The translations under genes were made by a program, and so were the position numbers. Positions 18,073-26,516 of a stretch of 37,565 bases of DNA are shown one piece after another. The notes beneath the pieces were generated by a model that worked only from the letters and a program-made list of their open reading frames with translations, did not search any database and had not been told where the DNA came from. This stretch comes from an uncultured Mycolicibacterium sp. (lineage in GTDB: Bacteria > Actinomycetota > Actinomycetes > Mycobacteriales > Mycobacteriaceae). The stretch lies in the NCBI GenBank assembly GCA_945957405.1, contig CAMFLL010000028.1:1-37565 (forward strand). The letters run 5' to 3'. Position 1 is the stretch's first letter, and each line of letters opens with the position of its first letter.

Positions 18073-19524
18073 ATGTCGAACAAATTCTTGGTCGGCGTCG
18101 GCGCAGCCGCTGTCGTCATCGGTCTGGTTGTCTCCGTCGGACGAGCGGTCGCCGCCGCCGACGTGTCGCTGGAAGCCGAGACGTTCGGGGTCTCACCCCG
18201 CCTGGCGGCCACCGTCGACAGCGATTCCACTGCATCCGGGCGCTCGGCGCTCGACCTGCGGACCAACGCCACCGCCACGGTCACGGTGTCCACACCGGCC
18301 TCCTCGGCCGTCGTGGTCCGGGCCAAGGGGCAGCTGTGTTCGGGGGCGCCGGCGATGACGGTGAGCCTCGATGGGAAGAACGTCGCCCAGAACACGGTGT
18401 CGGCGACTGCCTGGACCGACTACTCGACTGCCGTCAGTGTCGCGGCAGGAACGCACACCATCGTGATCCGCTACGCCAACGACTTCAACTTCCTGTGTGA
18501 TCGAAGACTGTTGGTGGACAGGGTGACTCTGCTGGCGTCCACGCCCACCACGACGCCAACCACGACCACGACCACCACACCGACCACGTCGACCACACCG
18601 ACGACCACCACACCCACGACCACTACACCGACGACCACCACGACGGTGCCGACGACGACGGTGCCGCCCGCCTCCTCGGCCACCGCCGCGGCACCGTTCA
18701 CTCCGTCCGGTCCGTTCAAGACCGCGATACCGGCCTCGGCCACGCTCGATCCCAAGAGCGCGGCAATGGTCACCCGGATGACGCGCGAGAACGGCATGTA
18801 CGCCAATCTTGTCGACTTCGGTGTTCCGGTGTTCACGTCGAGTACCAGCTCGTCGCGCTATACCGTGAAGTGCACGATAACCACCTGGGGCACATGCCCT
18901 TTCGCCGGCGCACAGGTGCCGATCCCCGACAATGCCGCCCCCAACAAGGGGTCGGATGGGGCCATGGTGGTGGTCGATGAATCCAGCCGCAAGGTCTACG
19001 AGTTCTGGCAGGCCAAGAAGTCCGGTGGTCAGTGGACAACCAGTTGGGGGGCGGTCAACAGCCTGGATGGCACCGGATGGGGTGGTAACAGCACCGGTTC
19101 GGGTGCATCCAGACTCGCGGGTTTGGTCAGGGTCAACGAGATTGCGCAAGGGCAGATCCCGCACGCGTTGGTGATACAGATCGACAATGCGTGCTCGGGC
19201 ACGTTCCGGGCGCCCGCGGTCAAGACCGACGGCACGTCCACCCGGTCGGACTGCATACCGGAGGGTGCCCGGGTCCGGCTGGACCCGACCGTCAACCTGG
19301 CCACGCTCACCATGACGCCGGCCGCCCGCACGATCGCGACCGCCCTGCAGGTTTACGGGGCCTATGTCATCGATGTGGGTGGCTCACCACTGAGTCTCAG
19401 CTTCGAGCGGGACACCAGCGCTGCCAGTACCGCGATCGGTTCGGTGTACCAGAATGCCGGTCTGCGTTGGGATTACGACAACATTCCGGGTATCCCGTAC
19501 AACCGGTTACAGGTCCTGTCGTGA
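18073..19524 (+). CDS. Secreted protein: candidate carbohydrate-binding module, Thr linker, unknown domain
   Basis: A 483-residue exported protein. The signal peptide spans about residues 1-28. Residues 29-155 form a beta-rich domain beginning DVSLEAETFGVSP and ending with RLLVDRVTLLAS, like carbohydrate-binding modules of the CBM35/CBM60 kind (recognition by eye). A Thr/Pro linker (about 156-198) is probably O-mannosylated. Residues about 200-483 match the protein encoded at 12295-13254, with four conserved cysteines (KC...TCPF, NACSG, DCIPEG). A binding module, a flexible linker and a second domain is the usual plan of secreted polysaccharide-active enzymes, so a lyase, hydrolase or capsule-anchoring role is plausible but unproven. 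GGAG precedes the ATG. The last 18 nt overlap the convergent membrane-protein gene. Confidence 0.8.
   Translation: MSNKFLVGVGAAAVVIGLVVSVGRAVAAADVSLEAETFGVSPRLAATVDSDSTASGRSALDLRTNATATVTVSTPASSAVVVRAKGQLCSGAPAMTVSLDGKNVAQNTVSATAWTDYSTAVSVAAGTHTIVIRYANDFNFLCDRRLLVDRVTLLASTPTTTPTTTTTTTPTTSTTPTTTTPTTTTPTTTTTVPTTTVPPASSATAAAPFTPSGPFKTAIPASATLDPKSAAMVTRMTRENGMYANLVDFGVPVFTSSTSSSRYTVKCTITTWGTCPFAGAQVPIPDNAAPNKGSDGAMVVVDESSRKVYEFWQAKKSGGQWTTSWGAVNSLDGTGWGGNSTGSGASRLAGLVRVNEIAQGQIPHALVIQIDNACSGTFRAPAVKTDGTSTRSDCIPEGARVRLDPTVNLATLTMTPAARTIATALQVYGAYVIDVGGSPLSLSFERDTSAASTAIGSVYQNAGLRWDYDNIPGIPYNRLQVLS
18541..18666 (+). repeat. Low-complexity ACC/ACG tract encoding the Thr-rich linker
   Basis: About 125 bp of repeated ACN codons with CCG/CCC interspersed encode TTPTTTTTT-type sequence. 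Such tracts change length by slippage, so linker length may vary between strains. The frame is intact here. Confidence 0.85.
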
Positions 19525-20778
19525 CAAGGCGTCGTTGTCGGTCGACGAAGGATCAGTAGCCGGCCCCGACGGCGATACCACGGGCAGGTGGGTCCACGTG
19601 TTGGTCAGGATCAGAACGGCCAGACATCCGGCGATCACGACCTCTTCGGTGAGGAACTGCAGCAGCGATCGCGGGCCGAACGACGAGAACTCGTGGTGCA
19701 GTGACGCCACTGCGAGCAGGCCCACCGCCAGGGCGGCCCTCGGCCAACCGAGTGCGGTGGGGGCAAATCGCGCAAGCACCTCTGCGGCCGCGCAGACCAA
19801 CGGCAGCAGAGCCAGTGCCGACAACCGTTGCTCATTGGAGTGAAAGCCCACCCAGTCGGGATCGATGAGTGCCGGCTGCGCCGCAATGGCCAGCGCCAGC
19901 ACGAGCGACCCCCAGAACGCGAATGGCACTGTGCGCCAACCTGCTTTCCACACGAGCGCGGCGATGACCGTCAGCGGGATCAGCAGCGGGATGTCGGTCC
20001 TGGCCAGGTGCGCCGCCAACGAGGTGGCGGAATCCGGAAGTTGCACAAGGGTGTTCATCACCGAGTCGTGCAGTATCGAGGGCTCGTAGTACTTGGAGAA
20101 ACCCGCGGTGAAGGCTTTCGTGGCGGCAAAAATCCCGAACGTCAGCACGCACGTGGCGCCTGCCGCGCACCAGGCGACCGGGCGGCGTATCGACCCCCGC
20201 CAGGCCGGATCCAGCAGAACCCATGCCGCTGCCACGGGGGCCAGCGTGATGGCCGTCTGGCGGCCGAGGATCGCAATGGTGCTGCCGATGAGCAGCAGCC
20301 GCACGGACGGCCGGCGCAGTGCCAGCAGGCACAGGGCGAGGCCGATGAGGAACACCAGGTCCTGCAGCATCGACGTCTCGAGCAGATATGACCGCAGCGC
20401 ATACGGGTCGAAGATGAACAGCGCTGCGCACATGGCGTACGCAGGGGTGGGCAGGGTGCGCAGGTTGGCGTGCAGCGCGGCCAGGAGCGCCGCGACCAGA
20501 ACCACCCACACGATGTCGTACGACGTGCTCAGCGAGAACGAGGTCAGGTGGGAGAAGAGCCCGACGAGATAGTGGATGGCGAACCGGCCGGTGTATGCCG
20601 ATCCGACCGGTTCGGCGGGAACGCCGGGCGCCGCCGCGGCGATGGCCCGATAGGACAACGCGTCGTCGACCGGCGGCCGGTCGAATCCCGCGTTCGTGAC
20701 CACCAGGACCAGGAACATCGCCACCAGCAGCCACGCCTTGGGCGACGTGGCGGTGGTGCGGAATGCCGTGACCGTCAC
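19507..20778 (-). CDS. Polytopic membrane protein of the polysaccharide block, GT-C-like or EpsG-like
   Basis: A 423-residue protein with about ten membrane helices. An early extracytoplasmic segment contains GFDRPPVDDALSYRAIA, then SAYTGRFAIHYLVGL. An acidic pair soon after helix 1 is reminiscent of GT-C glycosyltransferases that use polyprenyl-phosphate sugars, but no family can be named with confidence. EpsG-like polymerase or acyltransferase-like roles are alternatives. It starts with GTG 3 nt after the stop of the deacetylase gene, so the pair is an operon. Its end overlaps the secreted protein gene by 18 nt on the opposite strand. Confidence 0.7.
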   Translation of the reverse strand: MTVTAFRTTATSPKAWLLVAMFLVLVVTNAGFDRPPVDDALSYRAIAAAAPGVPAEPVGSAYTGRFAIHYLVGLFSHLTSFSLSTSYDIVWVVLVAALLAALHANLRTLPTPAYAMCAALFIFDPYALRSYLLETSMLQDLVFLIGLALCLLALRRPSVRLLLIGSTIAILGRQTAITLAPVAAAWVLLDPAWRGSIRRPVAWCAAGATCVLTFGIFAATKAFTAGFSKYYEPSILHDSVMNTLVQLPDSATSLAAHLARTDIPLLIPLTVIAALVWKAGWRTVPFAFWGSLVLALAIAAQPALIDPDWVGFHSNEQRLSALALLPLVCAAAEVLARFAPTALGWPRAALAVGLLAVASLHHEFSSFGPRSLLQFLTEEVVIAGCLAVLILTNTWTHLPVVSPSGPATDPSSTDNDALSRQDL

Positions 20779-20781
20779 AGC

Positions 20782-21840
20782 TCAGCGCCCGGCCCGAAGC
20801 CACAGTGGCACACCCGAGACGACGGTTTTGAACTCCGCGAGTGACAGATTGCTGCCCACCGGGATGCGGGGGAGGGCAAGAGGATCGGAGTTCTCGTCGG
20901 CCAGGCCGTATGTGGTGGCCAATGCCCAGCGGACACCGCTCTGGGTGACGGCCTGCCTGGCCCGCTCGTCGAAATCCTGTGCGCGGCCGTTGGGGTAGGC
21001 GAAGACGGTGGCGTCGCGGCCGATGCGCTGGGCCAGGGCGGTGCAGGACTGGGTGATCTCGTGCTCGACCTTCTCGTCGGCGCACCGCGACAGGATGGGA
21101 TGGGTCACGGTGTGCGGATTGAGCGTCACCAGCTCGTCGGTCGCGAGTTCGTCGACGTCGTCCCAGGACAGCATGCGGAACGGACCGGGATCGTCGATCA
21201 CGACGTTCAGGCTGCTGATCAGTGACTCGACGTGGGCGATGCGTTGCTCGTCGGAGAGTTCCTTGAGACGTTCCGTGACCGCGGCGCAGACCCTGGCACG
21301 GGCGCCCCCGAGGGGAAGTTGGTGCGTCCCCATGCCGAGCGGGGTCAGGTCGACCGCGTGCGCTTCGGTACGTGCGAACGCGAGCCAGAGCCGGTCGGGC
21401 CACAGGCACGCGCCGGATTCCATGGCGCCGGTGGCCAGGAAGAAGGAGGCGGGCAGCCCGAGCTCGTGCAGAACCGGCGCCACCTCGGTCGCCAGATTCC
21501 GGGTGCCGTCGTCGAAGGTCAGTGCAGCGGCGCGGTCTGGCAGCGTGCCCGCCTGCATGCGCTCCAGCGCCTCGTCGAGGGGCAGGACCTCGAAGTGATC
21601 GCGCACGAACTCCAGTTGAGCCCTGAAGGTCTGCGTGTCGAGCACATGCCAGCAGGCCGGCTGCAGGGGATCGGGTTCGACGCCGTGGAACATCAGAATC
21701 GCGAGTCGCTTGCGGAGCAGCCAGCGCGACGCGGCATTTGCCCCCGTTGCCGAGGCCGTCAGGGCGGCTAGTTCCCGCAGGCGGGCGTGTCCGGCCGCCG
21801 GCGTGTGGTCGGCCGAAGCTCGCGTTACTCCAATGAGCAT
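20782..21840 (-). CDS. Polysaccharide deacetylase (CE4/NodB-like)
   Basis: A 352-residue protein with a NodB homology domain. LAILMFHGVEPDP opens the domain, ALTFDDGTRNLATEVAPVL supplies the catalytic Asp and metal-binding Asp, and NPHTVTHPILSRC the two metal-binding His. FAYPNGRAQDFDERA is the later conserved motif. It should remove N-acetyl groups from an amino-sugar polymer or precursor. No signal peptide is visible, so a cytoplasmic or membrane-face site on the lipid-linked unit is possible. It leads an operon with the polytopic protein gene. The ATG has GAGG about 6 nt upstream. Confidence 0.85.
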   Translation of the reverse strand: MLIGVTRASADHTPAAGHARLRELAALTASATGANAASRWLLRKRLAILMFHGVEPDPLQPACWHVLDTQTFRAQLEFVRDHFEVLPLDEALERMQAGTLPDRAAALTFDDGTRNLATEVAPVLHELGLPASFFLATGAMESGACLWPDRLWLAFARTEAHAVDLTPLGMGTHQLPLGGARARVCAAVTERLKELSDEQRIAHVESLISSLNVVIDDPGPFRMLSWDDVDELATDELVTLNPHTVTHPILSRCADEKVEHEITQSCTALAQRIGRDATVFAYPNGRAQDFDERARQAVTQSGVRWALATTYGLADENSDPLALPRIPVGSNLSLAEFKTVVSGVPLWLRAGR

Positions 21841-22002
21841 GTAGTCCTCGCCATCAGCAAAGTGCGTCAGATTTGCGAAAATTACTCGATTGCAAATCTC
21901 TGCGTGTCGAACAGCATGTTATAGCAGTTTGACGCAGCTCGGCACCCCGCCATGGGAGTTGCTGAAAAGGTTCCCGTTAGGGAAATGCGCACCGGCGGCG
22001 CA
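21841..22002. promoter_or_regulatory. AT-rich upstream region of the deacetylase operon with inverted repeat
   Basis: AGATTTGC (21869-21876) and GCAAATCT (21892-21899) form perfect 8-bp arms around 15 bp, starting 29 bp upstream of the deacetylase ATG. TTGACGC (21929-21935) and GCGTCA (21864-21869) repeat the heptamer seen at the left end of the block. The minus strand has TAACAT (plus 21917-21922) as a possible -10. This is the right junction of the accessory block. Confidence 0.5.
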
Positions 22003-22668
22003 TCACGAACTCTTGGGCACCCTGGGGTCGTCCGTGTCGCCGGGGTGACGCAGCGCGCGCCGGCGGGCTGCCCCGCGCAGCGGTGTCACATTTTCGCCAT
22101 GACGCGCCTCGAAGTCGTCCTCGAACACTTCGGCGACACCGCCGCTGGTCAGCGCGGACTCCAGGCTCTGGTCGGACGCCCGGTCGATTTCGTGGGGGAA
22201 CACCCAACGCCGGAACGCCCAGAACCGGAAGCCCATCTGCAGCAGGTTGCCGATCAGGTAGGCGGAGATGAAGTCGGCGATGTTCTCCATCGTCAGCGAG
22301 ACTTCGGGGACGCGCAGCTGCAGGACGTAGCTCGACACCCACAGCGGCGCCATGCTCAGCAGCACGCCGACACCGCTGAACGCGAAGAACAGCAGGGCCT
22401 CGTGATGCCGCTCCCGGCCGCCGCGGTCGCGGAAGCTCCACTCCCTGTTGAGGATGTACGACGCGATCACCGCGACAATGCCGGCGATGATCTTGGCGGT
22501 GACCGGCTTGGGCTCCAGCACCGTCAATTTGAGCGTGTAGAAGATCGCCGAATCGATGATGAAGGTGGTGCCACCGACGATGGCGAACTTGATGAGTTCA
22601 TGGTGCCGTTCGGCAAACGGTCTGATCGGGCGGGGTAGCCGCGCGATCGTGGCATCAGCGAAGGACAC
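22003..22668 (-). CDS. GtrA-family membrane protein (Rv3277-like)
   Basis: A 221-residue protein with four membrane helices. It begins the family pattern at ELIKFAIVGGTTFIIDSAIF, continues with KIIAGIVAVIASYILNREWS and ends the domain with GFRFWAFRRWVF. GtrA proteins are thought to flip polyprenyl-phosphate sugars or assist their transfer. The C-terminal 50 residues are charged and cytoplasmic. GTG 22668 is the chosen start, with TACACT on the minus strand (plus 22677-22682) 8 nt upstream, a leaderless pattern. It marks the return to core synteny. It could supply a sugar donor to GT-C enzymes, including the exopolysaccharide block, but it belongs to the conserved neighbourhood of purK. Confidence 0.88.
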   Translation of the reverse strand: MSFADATIARLPRPIRPFAERHHELIKFAIVGGTTFIIDSAIFYTLKLTVLEPKPVTAKIIAGIVAVIASYILNREWSFRDRGGRERHHEALLFFAFSGVGVLLSMAPLWVSSYVLQLRVPEVSLTMENIADFISAYLIGNLLQMGFRFWAFRRWVFPHEIDRASDQSLESALTSGGVAEVFEDDFEARHGENVTPLRGAARRRALRHPGDTDDPRVPKSS

Positions 22669-22743
22669 GAGAAGCCAGTGTACGGAAGCGTGCTGATGAA
22701 ACCTTAATCGTGCTTTCCGCGCAGGTCATGCCAACATATTGAC

Positions 22744-23967
22744 GTGCCACGCCGTTCCGAAACCCTGTCAGCCATTCCAGCACCCCCCGTTGTCGCCATG
22801 ATCGGCGGCGGTCAACTGGCCCGCATGACGCACCAGGCCGCCATCGCACTGGGGCAGACGCTGCGCGTCCTTGCCGTCGATCCCGCGGATCCGGCGGCTC
22901 AGGTGAGCCCCGACGTCGTCATCGGGTCCCACACCGATTTTGACGCCTTGCAGCAGGTGGCCCGCGGTGCGACGGTGCTCACCTTCGACCACGAGCATGT
23001 CCCCACCGAGATGCTGGACAAACTGGTCGCCGACGGAGTCAGCGTCGCGCCGCCCCCCGAAGCGCTCGTCCACGCGCAGGACAAGCTGGTGATGCGGCGG
23101 AAGCTGTCGGCGCTCGGCGCGCCCGTCCCACGCTTCACCGCCGTCAACGCGGTCGACGACGTCGTGGCATTCGCCCGCGAGATCGGCGGCCCGGTGGTCA
23201 TCAAGACGGTGCGCGGCGGTTACGACGGGCGCGGCGTGGTGATGGTCGACGACGCCGAGGGAGCGCGTGAGGTCGCCGAGCGGTACCTGGGCGACGGCGT
23301 CCCGATCCTCGTCGAAGAAAAGGTGGCCATGCGCCGCGAGTTGTCGGCGTTGGTGGCCCGCTCGCCGTTCGGGCAGGGCGCCGCCTGGCCGGTGGTGGAG
23401 ACCGTGCAGCGCGACGGCATCTGTGTCGAGGTGATCGCACCTGCACCCGATCTGTCACCCGAATTGGGTTCGGCCGCACAGGAGTTGGGGCTACGACTGG
23501 CTCACCAGCTCGGCGTCGTCGGCGTGCTCGCGGTGGAGTTGTTCGAGACCCTTGACGGTCGACTCGAGGTCAACGAACTGGCCATGCGACCGCACAATTC
23601 GGGCCACTGGACCATGGACGGCGCGGTCACCAGTCAGTTCGAGCAGCACCTGCGCGCCGTTCTCGACTACCCGCTCGGCGATACCGCGGCGACCGCGCCG
23701 CTGACCGTGATGGCCAATGTTCTGGGCGCACCGCAGACACCGGCGATGAGCGTCGACGAGCGGATCCATCACCTCTTCGCGCGAATGCCGGATGCCAAAG
23801 TGCACCTCTACGGCAAGGGGGAGCGGTCAGGCCGCAAGCTCGGCCACGTCAACATCGTCGCCGCCAGTGGCGAGACGGTGACCAGCCTGCGGGAGCGGGC
23901 CAACCGGGCGGCACACTGGTTGTCTCATGCGCAGTGGACCGATGGATGGAACGAACATGGCGAGTAG
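22744..23967 (+). CDS. purK: N5-carboxyaminoimidazole ribonucleotide synthase
   Basis: A 407-residue ATP-grasp enzyme of purine synthesis. It converts AIR, bicarbonate and ATP to N5-CAIR, which PurE then rearranges. It opens [22 protein letters not shown]. It has the ATP-grasp core ([18 protein letters not shown]), the [17 protein letters not shown] segment and the C-terminal [16 protein letters not shown] motif. It closely matches my memory of M. tuberculosis PurK. GTG 22744 is the longest start; ATG 22798 is less likely because it trims the N-terminus. It overlaps purE by 11 nt. Confidence 0.95.
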   Translation: MPRRSETLSAIPAPPVVAMIGGGQLARMTHQAAIALGQTLRVLAVDPADPAAQVSPDVVIGSHTDFDALQQVARGATVLTFDHEHVPTEMLDKLVADGVSVAPPPEALVHAQDKLVMRRKLSALGAPVPRFTAVNAVDDVVAFAREIGGPVVIKTVRGGYDGRGVVMVDDAEGAREVAERYLGDGVPILVEEKVAMRRELSALVARSPFGQGAAWPVVETVQRDGICVEVIAPAPDLSPELGSAAQELGLRLAHQLGVVGVLAVELFETLDGRLEVNELAMRPHNSGHWTMDGAVTSQFEQHLRAVLDYPLGDTAATAPLTVMANVLGAPQTPAMSVDERIHHLFARMPDAKVHLYGKGERSGRKLGHVNIVAASGETVTSLRERANRAAHWLSHAQWTDGWNEHGE

Positions 23968-24481
23968 TCCCGGCCCCCGGGTCGGGCTCATCATGGGTAG
24001 CGACAGCGACTGGTCCGTGATGGCTGACGCTGCCGAGGCGCTGGCGGACTTCGATGTTCCGTTCGAGGTGGGGGTGGTCTCGGCGCACCGCACGCCGGGC
24101 CGGATGCTGGACTACGCCCGCAGCGCCGCCGACCGCAGTATCGAGGTCGTCATCGCCGGTGCCGGTGGTGCGGCGCACCTGCCGGGGATGGTGGCGTCGG
24201 CCACTCCGCTGCCGGTGATCGGCGTGCCGGTGCCGCTGGCCCGGCTGGACGGGCTGGACTCGCTGCTGTCCATCGTGCAGATGCCCGCAGGTGTGCCGGT
24301 GGCCACAGTGTCCATCGGCGGGGCGCGCAATGCCGGCTTGCTGGCCGTCCGGATCCTCGGCGTAGGCGACCCTGACCTGCGGCAACGCATGGTCGAGTTT
24401 CAAAATGACCTGGAGGCACTCGTCCTCGCGAAGGACGAGGCACTCCGGACGCGACTTCTCGGAAACGGCGATTCCGAGTAA
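23957..24481 (+). CDS. purE: N5-CAIR mutase, PurE catalytic subunit
   Basis: A 174-residue class I PurE. Motifs are [21 protein letters not shown] (N-terminal loop), [15 protein letters not shown] with the catalytic His, and [16 protein letters not shown]. It moves the carboxylate of N5-CAIR from N5 to C4 to give CAIR in the cytoplasm. ATG 23957 gives the normal N-terminus and overlaps the end of purK. An upstream ATG at 23927 lies inside purK and is not needed. The stop codon abuts a palindrome that may control fadE25. Confidence 0.95.
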   Translation: MASSPGPRVGLIMGSDSDWSVMADAAEALADFDVPFEVGVVSAHRTPGRMLDYARSAADRSIEVVIAGAGGAAHLPGMVASATPLPVIGVPVPLARLDGLDSLLSIVQMPAGVPVATVSIGGARNAGLLAVRILGVGDPDLRQRMVEFQNDLEALVLAKDEALRTRLLGNGDSE

Positions 24482-24483
24482 AG

Positions 24484-24497
24484 TTACTGGCCAGTAG
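24484..24497. promoter_or_regulatory. TTACT-GGCC-AGTAG palindrome before fadE25
   Basis: The core TACTGGCCAGTA (24485-24496) is a perfect 12-bp palindrome, 3 bp after the purE stop and 24 bp before the fadE25 ATG. It has the same arms and 4-bp centre spacing as the palindrome at 72-85. A TetR-type repressor site is a reasonable guess. Confidence 0.5.
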
Positions 24498-24520
24498 CAA
24501 GGACATGGAGGTCTACGAAT

Positions 24521-25690
24521 ATGGCTGCATGGGGCGGTAATCCGTCGTTCGATCTGTTTCAGTTACCCGAAGAGCATCAGGAGCTGCGGGCGGCGATTCG
24601 AGGGTTGGCGGAGAAGGAGATCGCCCCGTTCGCTGCTGACGTCGACGAGAACTCCCGGTTTCCCGAGGAGGCGTTGACGGCGTTGAATGCCTCAGGGTTC
24701 AACGCGGTGCATGTACCCGAGGAGTACGGGGGCCAGGGCGCGGATTCGGTGGCGGCGTGCATCGTCATCGAGGAGGTGGCCCGGGTCGACGCGTCGGCGT
24801 CGTTGATCCCCGCGGTGAACAAGCTCGGCACCATGGGGCTGATCCTGCGCGGTTCTGATGAGCTCAAGAAGCAGGTCCTGCCGTCGCTGGCCGCCGGTGA
24901 GGCGATGGCGTCGTATGCCCTGTCGGAACGTGAGGCGGGCAGTGATGCCGCGGCGATGCGTACGCGGGCCAAGGCCGACGGGGACGACTGGATCCTGAAC
25001 GGCACCAAGTGCTGGATCACCAACGGCGGGAAGTCGTCGTGGTACACGGTGATGGCGGTGACCGATCCCGACAAGGGCGCCAACGGGATCTCGGCGTTCA
25101 TGGTGCACAAGGACGACGAGGGTTTCTCGGTGGGTCCCAAGGAGCGCAAGCTGGGGATCAAGGGCAGTCCGACCACCGAGTTGTACTTCGAGAACTGCCG
25201 GGTGCCGGGGGATCGGATCATCGGGGAGCCGGGCACCGGGTTCAAGACGGCGCTGGCGACGTTGGACCACACTCGCCCCACGATCGGCGCCCAGGCGGTC
25301 GGTATCGCGCAGGGCGCGTTGGACGCCGCCATCGAGTACACCAAGGACCGCAAGCAGTTCGGGCATGCGATCAGTGATTTCCAGGCGGTGCAGTTCATGC
25401 TCGCCGACATGGCGATGAAGGTCGAGGCGGCCAGATTGATGGTCTACTCGGCCGCGGCGCGTGCCGAACGGGGCGAGGGCAATCTCGGGTTCATCTCGGC
25501 GGCCAGCAAGTGCCTGGCCTCCGATGTGGCCATGGAGGTCACCACCGATGCCGTGCAGCTCTTCGGCGGCGCGGGCTACACCGTGGACTTCCCGGTCGAA
25601 CGGATGATGCGTGATGCCAAGATCACCCAGATCTACGAAGGCACCAACCAGATCCAACGCGTCGTCATGAGCCGCGCGCTCCTACGCTGA
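24521..25690 (+). CDS. fadE25: Acyl-CoA dehydrogenase
   Basis: A 389-residue enzyme, the same length as M. tuberculosis FadE25. It has the family motifs YALSEREAGSDAAAMRTRA (FAD and substrate binding), GTKCWITNGG, and the C-terminal IYEGTNQIQRVVMSRALLR, whose Glu is in the position of the catalytic base. It oxidises an acyl-CoA to the enoyl-CoA with FAD in the cytoplasm. The chain specificity is not readable. GGAGG lies 9 nt before the ATG. It follows purE by 39 bp and precedes birA by 7 bp. The palindrome upstream suggests control separate from purine genes. Confidence 0.95.
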   Translation: MAAWGGNPSFDLFQLPEEHQELRAAIRGLAEKEIAPFAADVDENSRFPEEALTALNASGFNAVHVPEEYGGQGADSVAACIVIEEVARVDASASLIPAVNKLGTMGLILRGSDELKKQVLPSLAAGEAMASYALSEREAGSDAAAMRTRAKADGDDWILNGTKCWITNGGKSSWYTVMAVTDPDKGANGISAFMVHKDDEGFSVGPKERKLGIKGSPTTELYFENCRVPGDRIIGEPGTGFKTALATLDHTRPTIGAQAVGIAQGALDAAIEYTKDRKQFGHAISDFQAVQFMLADMAMKVEAARLMVYSAAARAERGEGNLGFISAASKCLASDVAMEVTTDAVQLFGGAGYTVDFPVERMMRDAKITQIYEGTNQIQRVVMSRALLR

Positions 25691-25697
25691 TCACACG

Positions 25698-26516
25698 ATG
25701 ACCGCTGAACCTGTCCGCGTTCCGCTCGACGGTGCGGTACTGCGCCCCGGCGTCGTGCGCCAGCACGGCGAGTGGCGCCGGCTCGACATCGTCCCCGAAA
25801 CCGGCTCGACCAACGCGGATCTGATCGCGCGCGCTGGATCCGGTGACGACATCCGGGGTGCGGTGCTGGCTGCCGATTTCCAGGCCGCGGGCCGGGGCCG
25901 TCATGGTCGGCAGTGGACGGCCCCGCCGCGATCTCAGATCTCGGTGTCGGTCGGCGTCGACGTGGCTGATGTCCCCTCGGCGGCATGGGGATGGCTGCCC
26001 TTGCTGACCGGGGTCGCCGTCGTGCAGTCGATGGCCGCAACGGCCGGCGTGACGGCGGGCCTGAAATGGCCCAACGATGTGCTGGCGGGCGGCGGCAAGC
26101 TGGCCGGGATCTTGGCCGAAGTGGCGCCCCGTGGCGATGTGATCGTGGTCGGTGTCGGGCTCAACGTCACGCTGACCGAAGACGAGGTGCCAGGTGTCGG
26201 TGCCACGTCGCTGGCGCAGCTGGGTGCGAGTGTGCTCGACCGGAACGTCCTGCTGACGGCACTGCTGGATGAACTCGGCGCACGCATCGAACACTGGCGC
26301 CTGGCCCGCGGTTCCGACTCCGAGCTGGCCGATCTCTACCGGCAGCGCAGTGTCACCCTCAACAGCAGTGTCAGGGCCCAGCTACCGGGTGATCGCGTGC
26401 TCGTCGGCACCGCCGTCGCGGTGGACGATTCCGGCAGGTTGTGCATCGACACCGGCGGGGATGTGGTGACCGTGTCCGCCGGCGACATCACGCACCTGCG
26501 TCCCGGTGAGAGCTGA
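25698..26516 (+). CDS. birA: Biotin-protein ligase (no DNA-binding domain)
   Basis: A 272-residue ligase that makes biotinyl-AMP and loads biotin on acyl-CoA carboxylase alpha subunits. Motifs are AADFQAAGRGRHGRQW (biotinyl-AMP loop), LKWPNDVLAGGGKLAGILAE and VVVGVGLNVT. A C-terminal SH3-like domain covers about 220-270. It lacks the N-terminal winged-helix repressor part of E. coli BirA, as in mycobacteria. In M. tuberculosis birA lies beside accD5; here it is 21 kb away, next to fadE25. TACGCT ends 9 nt before the ATG. Its last 135 nt are antisense to the following membrane protein gene. Confidence 0.93.
   Translation: MTAEPVRVPLDGAVLRPGVVRQHGEWRRLDIVPETGSTNADLIARAGSGDDIRGAVLAADFQAAGRGRHGRQWTAPPRSQISVSVGVDVADVPSAAWGWLPLLTGVAVVQSMAATAGVTAGLKWPNDVLAGGGKLAGILAEVAPRGDVIVVGVGLNVTLTEDEVPGVGATSLAQLGASVLDRNVLLTALLDELGARIEHWRLARGSDSELADLYRQRSVTLNSSVRAQLPGDRVLVGTAVAVDDSGRLCIDTGGDVVTVSAGDITHLRPGES

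Noticed and set aside
18541..18666. Repeat tract considered as a CRISPR-like or minisatellite array
   Set aside because: It is an in-frame Thr/Pro linker with no spacer structure.
19832..21409. 525-codon minus-strand frame across the deacetylase and membrane protein genes
   Set aside because: Arg-rich, crosses two genes that have recognised motifs, and has no start signal.
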